From NCBI RefSeq assembly GCF_000626675.1, contig NZ_CP006842.1, positions 434,001 through 498,000 on the forward strand: a stretch of 64,000 nucleotides of DNA. The letters run 5' to 3'. Positions 60,679 through 64,000 of the stretch are shown here, one piece after another. The notes beneath the pieces are model-generated. The model saw only the letters and a list, made by a program, of their open reading frames with translations, did not search any database and had not been told where the DNA came from. The first letter of the stretch is position 1. The number at the start of each line of letters is the position of its first letter. This stretch comes from Corynebacterium glyciniphilum AJ 3170 (GTDB taxonomy: Bacteria > Actinomycetota > Actinomycetes > Mycobacteriales > Mycobacteriaceae). The position numbers and the translations under genes were made by a program.

Positions 60679-61557
60679 TCAGCGGCCGTTGGCGCGGAGC
60701 ACCTCGACGGCACGCACCGTGGCGTGGCCACGCCATTCCAGCGGGGCGGCGGCCGAGTAGCTGGTGAAGTCGACCGGCCAGCCGCCGTCGGAGCACTGCG
60801 ACTCCGCCAGTCGGTCCAGGTCCGCAGCGACCGCGCGGCCGTCCAGCAGCCTGCGAACGGGATGTCCGGGGAACGGGGCGATGTCGAGAAGGTGGAGGGT
60901 CTCGCCCTCAGCCCCACCCGCCACGGGGACTGCACCGTCCGCCGGGACGAACCTGCTCAGGTGGTTGATCAGCCCCGCGGTCTCACTGCCACAGGCTGCG
61001 TCGAGCAGTTGCAGTGCGAAGGAGAGGACGTAGGCGGAGGGTGGGGCGTCCATGTCACGGATCGCGTCGAAACAGTAACGGGTGGCTGTCGACAACCACG
61101 GGTGATCCCGCACGGTTGCATCGGTGCGGGCGAGCAGATGCGCCTGGGCGGCGACCGCCGCCGTGATCTGTATCGAGGATTCTGACGGGTCCGTCTGGGC
61201 CCAGAACGGCGCACAGCCGGACGGATCGGCGATAGGGAGCGCGAACGGCAGGCCGCCGTCCGGCAAGGTCGCCGACTGCAGCCAGTCAAGCAGCGCAACG
61301 GTGTGCGGAGACCTCGCAGGAACAGCAGTGACCAGTGCTTCGAGGGCGTGCAGTGCACCGGCCGGCTGACTCTCTGCGGCCCGCAGGTCGGGTTCCAGGC
61401 CCCATCCGTATCCGCCGTCGGGGTTCCGGTAGGCGTCGAGGCCGCGGATGACCGCCTCCTGCCCGGTTCCGGTGGTCAGCACCTCGAACCGCCGACAGTC
61501 GAGGACGCGGGCGTGGGTGGTCATGAACTGTGACGCGAGAGTCAGGTCGATGCTCAT
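60679..61557 (-). CDS. prenyltransferase/squalene-cyclase-fold protein of unknown function
   Basis: A 292-aa protein with alpha-alpha-barrel repeats. [26 protein letters not shown] and [10 protein letters not shown] are QW-like repeats of the terpenoid cyclase/prenyltransferase superfamily. The catalytic DxDD of squalene-hopene cyclases is absent and the length is about half, so it is probably not a cyclase. Actinobacteria carry many such stand-alone proteins of unknown role. Divergent from gluQ, with 56 bp between the starts. Confidence 0.7.
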   Translation of the reverse strand: MSIDLTLASQFMTTHARVLDCRRFEVLTTGTGQEAVIRGLDAYRNPDGGYGWGLEPDLRAAESQPAGALHALEALVTAVPARSPHTVALLDWLQSATLPDGGLPFALPIADPSGCAPFWAQTDPSESSIQITAAVAAQAHLLARTDATVRDHPWLSTATRYCFDAIRDMDAPPSAYVLSFALQLLDAACGSETAGLINHLSRFVPADGAVPVAGGAEGETLHLLDIAPFPGHPVRRLLDGRAVAADLDRLAESQCSDGGWPVDFTSYSAAAPLEWRGHATVRAVEVLRANGR

Positions 61558-61613
61558 GGCCCCATTCTTCCCCGAGACCGGGGATGTCGTCGGACGGCGT
61601 TATCCTGAATGCT

Positions 61614-62528
61614 ATGACAGACTCCCGCACCAACGGCCGCTATGCCCCGAGCCCCAGCGGCGATCTGCACCTCGGTAACCTGCGTACCGCTGTTCTCGCC
61701 GAAGCCTGGGCGCGTGCCACGGGGCGTGGATTCGTCCTCCGTATCGACGACATCGACGCGTCACGGTCCTCGGAGATCTCGGCTGACCGTCAGCTGGAGG
61801 ATCTCGACGCCGTCGGTGTCACCTGGGGCGGGGCAGTGGCTCGGCAGTCGGAGACCGTCGACCGGTACGACGTTGCCCTGGAGCGACTCCAGGAGGATGG
61901 CATGGTCTACGAGTGCTACTGCTCCCGCAAGGACATCCGCGAGGCCGCCCGCGCTCCGCACGTTGTCCCCGGCCACTATCCCGGCACCTGCCGGGACCTG
62001 GATGACACCGAGCGGGAGAGCCGACGGGACGCCCTCGCGGCGGAGGGCCGGGTCCCGTCATTGCGGCTGCGCGCACACGTCGGTGAGTGGACGGTGCGGG
62101 AGGCTTTCGCCGTCGAGGGTGGCCACTACACCGGCGACGTCGATGACATGGTGCTGCGGCGAGGTGGCCAGGGGGGCGCCGACGTGGGTTTCGCCTACAA
62201 CCTCGCCGTCGTCGTCGATGACACACTGGCTGGAGTCGACCAGGTCGTCCGTGGTGATGACCTGTTGAGTTCCGCGCCGCGGCAGGCGTACCTGGCACAC
62301 CTGCTGGAGCTGCCCGAGGTGGAGTACGTACACGTCCCCCTGGTGCTCGGACCCACCGGTGAACGACTGGCGAAGCGGGACGGGGCGGTCACGCTGCGTG
62401 AGATGCCGGGCGAGACGCTCAGGGAGAAAGGGCGTGCGGCGCGGGAGTGGATTGACCGCTCGATCGGGGAGGAGGCGCTGGCTGATCCGGCGTTGCTGAG
62501 TCATGTGCCGGTCACCTGGGAGGGGTGA
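61614..62528 (+). CDS. gluQ: glutamyl-Q tRNA(Asp) synthetase
   Basis: A 304-aa GluRS-like enzyme without anticodon domain that attaches glutamate to queuosine-34 of tRNA-Asp. [19 protein letters not shown] holds the HIGH-like motif, [11 protein letters not shown] the substrate loop, [12 protein letters not shown]...YPGTC the zinc site and [10 protein letters not shown] the KMSKS-like loop. TATCCT lies 7 nt before ATG 61614. Its presence implies that Q-modified tRNA exists in the cell, in line with tgt nearby. Confidence 0.93.
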   Translation: MTDSRTNGRYAPSPSGDLHLGNLRTAVLAEAWARATGRGFVLRIDDIDASRSSEISADRQLEDLDAVGVTWGGAVARQSETVDRYDVALERLQEDGMVYECYCSRKDIREAARAPHVVPGHYPGTCRDLDDTERESRRDALAAEGRVPSLRLRAHVGEWTVREAFAVEGGHYTGDVDDMVLRRGGQGGADVGFAYNLAVVVDDTLAGVDQVVRGDDLLSSAPRQAYLAHLLELPEVEYVHVPLVLGPTGERLAKRDGAVTLREMPGETLREKGRAAREWIDRSIGEEALADPALLSHVPVTWEG

Positions 62529-62544
62529 ACCCCTGCGCACAGCC

Positions 62545-63354
62545 TCAGCGGACCGACCGTTTCCGGAACACCGGGGCGACCTTCTCCGCCGCCGCTTTCT
62601 GCGCGATCCGCGTGTTCTTCTCGGTGAGCAGTCGGAACTGGCGAAGCCGTTCCCGGAGGAAGGTGACTCGGGCGCCGGACGTCCAGGTCTCGTCGACGAG
62701 CTTCTTGGCGTAGGCCACGGAGTCGGGTGAGCGGGTCGCGATCAGCGCGGCGAGTGCTTCAGCGGCCTCCACCGGTTTTTCGGAGACCTCGCTGGCCAGT
62801 CCATATTCTACCGCCGCGTGGCCGTCGAAGACCTCGCCGGTCATCGTGAGTTTCTTCAGGACGTCCGCCGGCAACTGTTGCTTGAACGCCTGCATCCCGG
62901 ACATGTCGGGAATCAGACCCCACTTCGCCTCCATGATGCTCCACTGGGCGTCGGAGGTGGTGAACCGCCAGTCGGCGGCGAGTGCCAACTGCAGACCGCC
63001 ACCGAAACAGTGCCCGTGCACGGCGGCGATCACCGGGACAGGCAGGCGGCGGAACCCCCAGCATGCTTCCTGGAACTGGTTCGTCCCGCGCCACGGGCGG
63101 GACAGGAACGACAGTGCCATTGCCCCCGGAGTCTTCATTACGGTTCCGAAGTCGAGCCCGGCACTGAAGGAGCGGCCCTCACCGGAAAGGACCACGGCAC
63201 GGATCGTCCGGTCCTTGCGGATACGGTGCGTGATAGACACCAGCTCGTCGAGGATCTCGAGTGTGAGGGAGTTCAGCTTGTCCGGACGGTCGAGCCGGAC
63301 GTGGGCGATCCGGGTGGGGCCGTCGGTAATGGTGAGGGTGGGGAGACCAGTCAT
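62545..63354 (-). CDS. enoyl-CoA hydratase/isomerase family protein
   Basis: A 269-aa crotonase. RLDRPDKLNSLT, GEGRSFSAGLDFG (CoA-binding and oxyanion), AAVHGHCFGGGLQLALAADWR and AKWGLIPDMSG are typical. The second oxyanion region carries a Glu-poor active site (SIMEAKWGLIPDMSG), seen in isomerase-like members. TAGCGT lies 7 nt before ATG 63354; an in-frame start 21 bp upstream was rejected for this reason. Substrate unknown. Confidence 0.88.
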   Translation of the reverse strand: MTGLPTLTITDGPTRIAHVRLDRPDKLNSLTLEILDELVSITHRIRKDRTIRAVVLSGEGRSFSAGLDFGTVMKTPGAMALSFLSRPWRGTNQFQEACWGFRRLPVPVIAAVHGHCFGGGLQLALAADWRFTTSDAQWSIMEAKWGLIPDMSGMQAFKQQLPADVLKKLTMTGEVFDGHAAVEYGLASEVSEKPVEAAEALAALIATRSPDSVAYAKKLVDETWTSGARVTFLRERLRQFRLLTEKNTRIAQKAAAEKVAPVFRKRSVR

Positions 63355-63401
63355 GGGGCCAACGCTAGAGCACACAACACGCCGGCGTGCGTGAACGGCT
63401 G

Positions 63402-64000
63402 TCAGGCGCGCGACTCGTCCACCGCCGTGAAGCTGTCATCCAGTTCGTCAACGGTCCACGGCACCGACGCCACCGTGGGCTGGCTCAGCGCCATCGCTGA
63501 CGTCTGGTCCGGTAGGTATGCGGCCCCACTTTCAACAGCGGTGAGCTGGTCCCAGCCGTTGAGACTCGACGGGTCGACCCCGATGGCCCACATCGCCAGG
63601 AAGTCGGTGTTCAGCATGTCGATGTTCTCCTCGGCGATGAAGGCACGTGAGCCGTCCTGGCTGGCGGCCCTGATCTCCTCGGGCACGCTCATGCCCAGGT
63701 CACTCAGGAACTTGTTCGCAGGGTCATTGTCGTCGGTGACCACCGCGAGGCCCTGCTCGCTGATCTGCCCGAAGGCGGCGCTGGCACCGTCGAGCCTCGG
63801 ATGCGCGTCCTTCGTCTCATTGATCTTGTCGTCCACGTCCTGGATCAGTCCAGTGGCCTCGTCGGATTTGCCGAGGATCTGGCCGGCGAGTTCGGTCACC
63901 TCACGCCAGTCGTCCGACTGGGTGTTGTCCCCGACGACGGCGATCGTCGGTGCGATGGCGTTGAGCTTGTCGTAGGTGGCCTGGTCAGGAACATAACTGA
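63402..64000 (-). CDS. siderophore-type ABC substrate-binding protein (N-terminus beyond window)
   Basis: The frame is open from the window edge, so the first part is missing. The visible 199 residues show the FepB/FhuD layout: DKLNAIAPTIAVVGDN, WREVTELAGQILGKSDEA...GLIQDVDDKI and the C-terminal lobe MLNTDFLAMWAIGVDPSSLNGWDQLTAVESGAAYLPD. It is likely a second iron-chelate binding lipoprotein, independent of the importer at 4-7 kb. Confidence 0.8.
   Translation of the reverse strand, partial: SYVPDQATYDKLNAIAPTIAVVGDNTQSDDWREVTELAGQILGKSDEATGLIQDVDDKINETKDAHPRLDGASAAFGQISEQGLAVVTDDNDPANKFLSDLGMSVPEEIRAASQDGSRAFIAEENIDMLNTDFLAMWAIGVDPSSLNGWDQLTAVESGAAYLPDQTSAMALSQPTVASVPWTVDELDDSFTAVDESRA

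Overview
The window looks like chromosome from a high-GC Corynebacterium or a very close relative. I infer this from the high GC content and from actinobacterial gene families: an MMPL lipid transporter, a tmsA/tmsB-type pair for 10-methyl branched fatty acids, tyrA next to the tadA-associated gene and tadA, an ECF41 sigma factor with its partner, a 13E12/DUF222 HNH protein and an MT0933-like small protein. Many start codons also have a TANNNT -10 hexamer only 6-8 nt upstream, the usual sign of leaderless mRNAs in this group. No prophage, CRISPR array, transposase or rRNA operon was seen. The species cannot be named from sequence alone.

Layout. 1-3.7 kb: M20 amidohydrolase (cut by the window edge), divergent AsnC-type regulator and a DUF3100 membrane protein. 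3.7-7.3 kb: minus-strand siderophore/haem-type ABC importer (permease, lipoprotein, ATPase) with a coupled methyltransferase. 7.3-9.4 kb: minus-strand ABC-2 exporter operon ending in a TetR gene. 9.4-11.4 kb: ArsR-type regulator, alpha/beta hydrolase, a decayed MntA/HepT-like toxin-antitoxin relic and a perfect 19-bp inverted repeat. 11.4-16.9 kb: urease operon ureA - (His-tailed CbiX/SirB-like protein) - ureB - ureC - ureF - ureG - ureD, without ureE. 16.8-20.1 kb: bioF, divergent from bioA-bioD. 20.1-27.4 kb: NCS1 permease, sirtuin, gamma-carbonic-anhydrase-like protein, glutamine amidotransferase, flavodoxin-like protein, FMN oxidoreductase, TetR and small membrane proteins. 27.5-37 kb: HNH protein, DUF488 protein, HrpB helicase, tmsA-tmsB, lipoprotein, OHCU-decarboxylase-like protein and Pat/HisC-type aminotransferase. 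37-38.5 kb: tRNA-Ser(GCT) and two identical tRNA-Arg(ACG) genes flanking an SDR gene. 38.7-49.4 kb: hydrolase, condensation-domain acyltransferase, two-component system, secreted phospholipase A2 with a short Abhydrolase_9-type protein, two paralogous beta-lactamase-fold proteins, tyrA, tadA and tRNA-Ser(CGA). 49.5-55.8 kb: MMPL transporter, ECF41 sigma with AhpD-like partner, phosphotransferase, SDR and MarR. 55.7-64 kb: tgt, NADPH oxidoreductase, UbiB-type kinase, PadR, a cyclase-fold protein, gluQ, enoyl-CoA hydratase and a partial siderophore-binding protein.

How the genes fit together. Nickel urease maturation is encoded in one operon whose usual nickel donor UreE is missing; a chelatase-like protein with 11 histidines in its last 27 residues sits inside the operon and is the best candidate stand-in. 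The biotin genes form a divergent unit with repeated sites overlapping both promoters. The ECF41 sigma has a textbook-looking target promoter directly upstream of its partner gene. tgt and gluQ, both acting in queuosine tRNA modification, lie 4.5 kb apart, and the Tgt zinc site is half lost.
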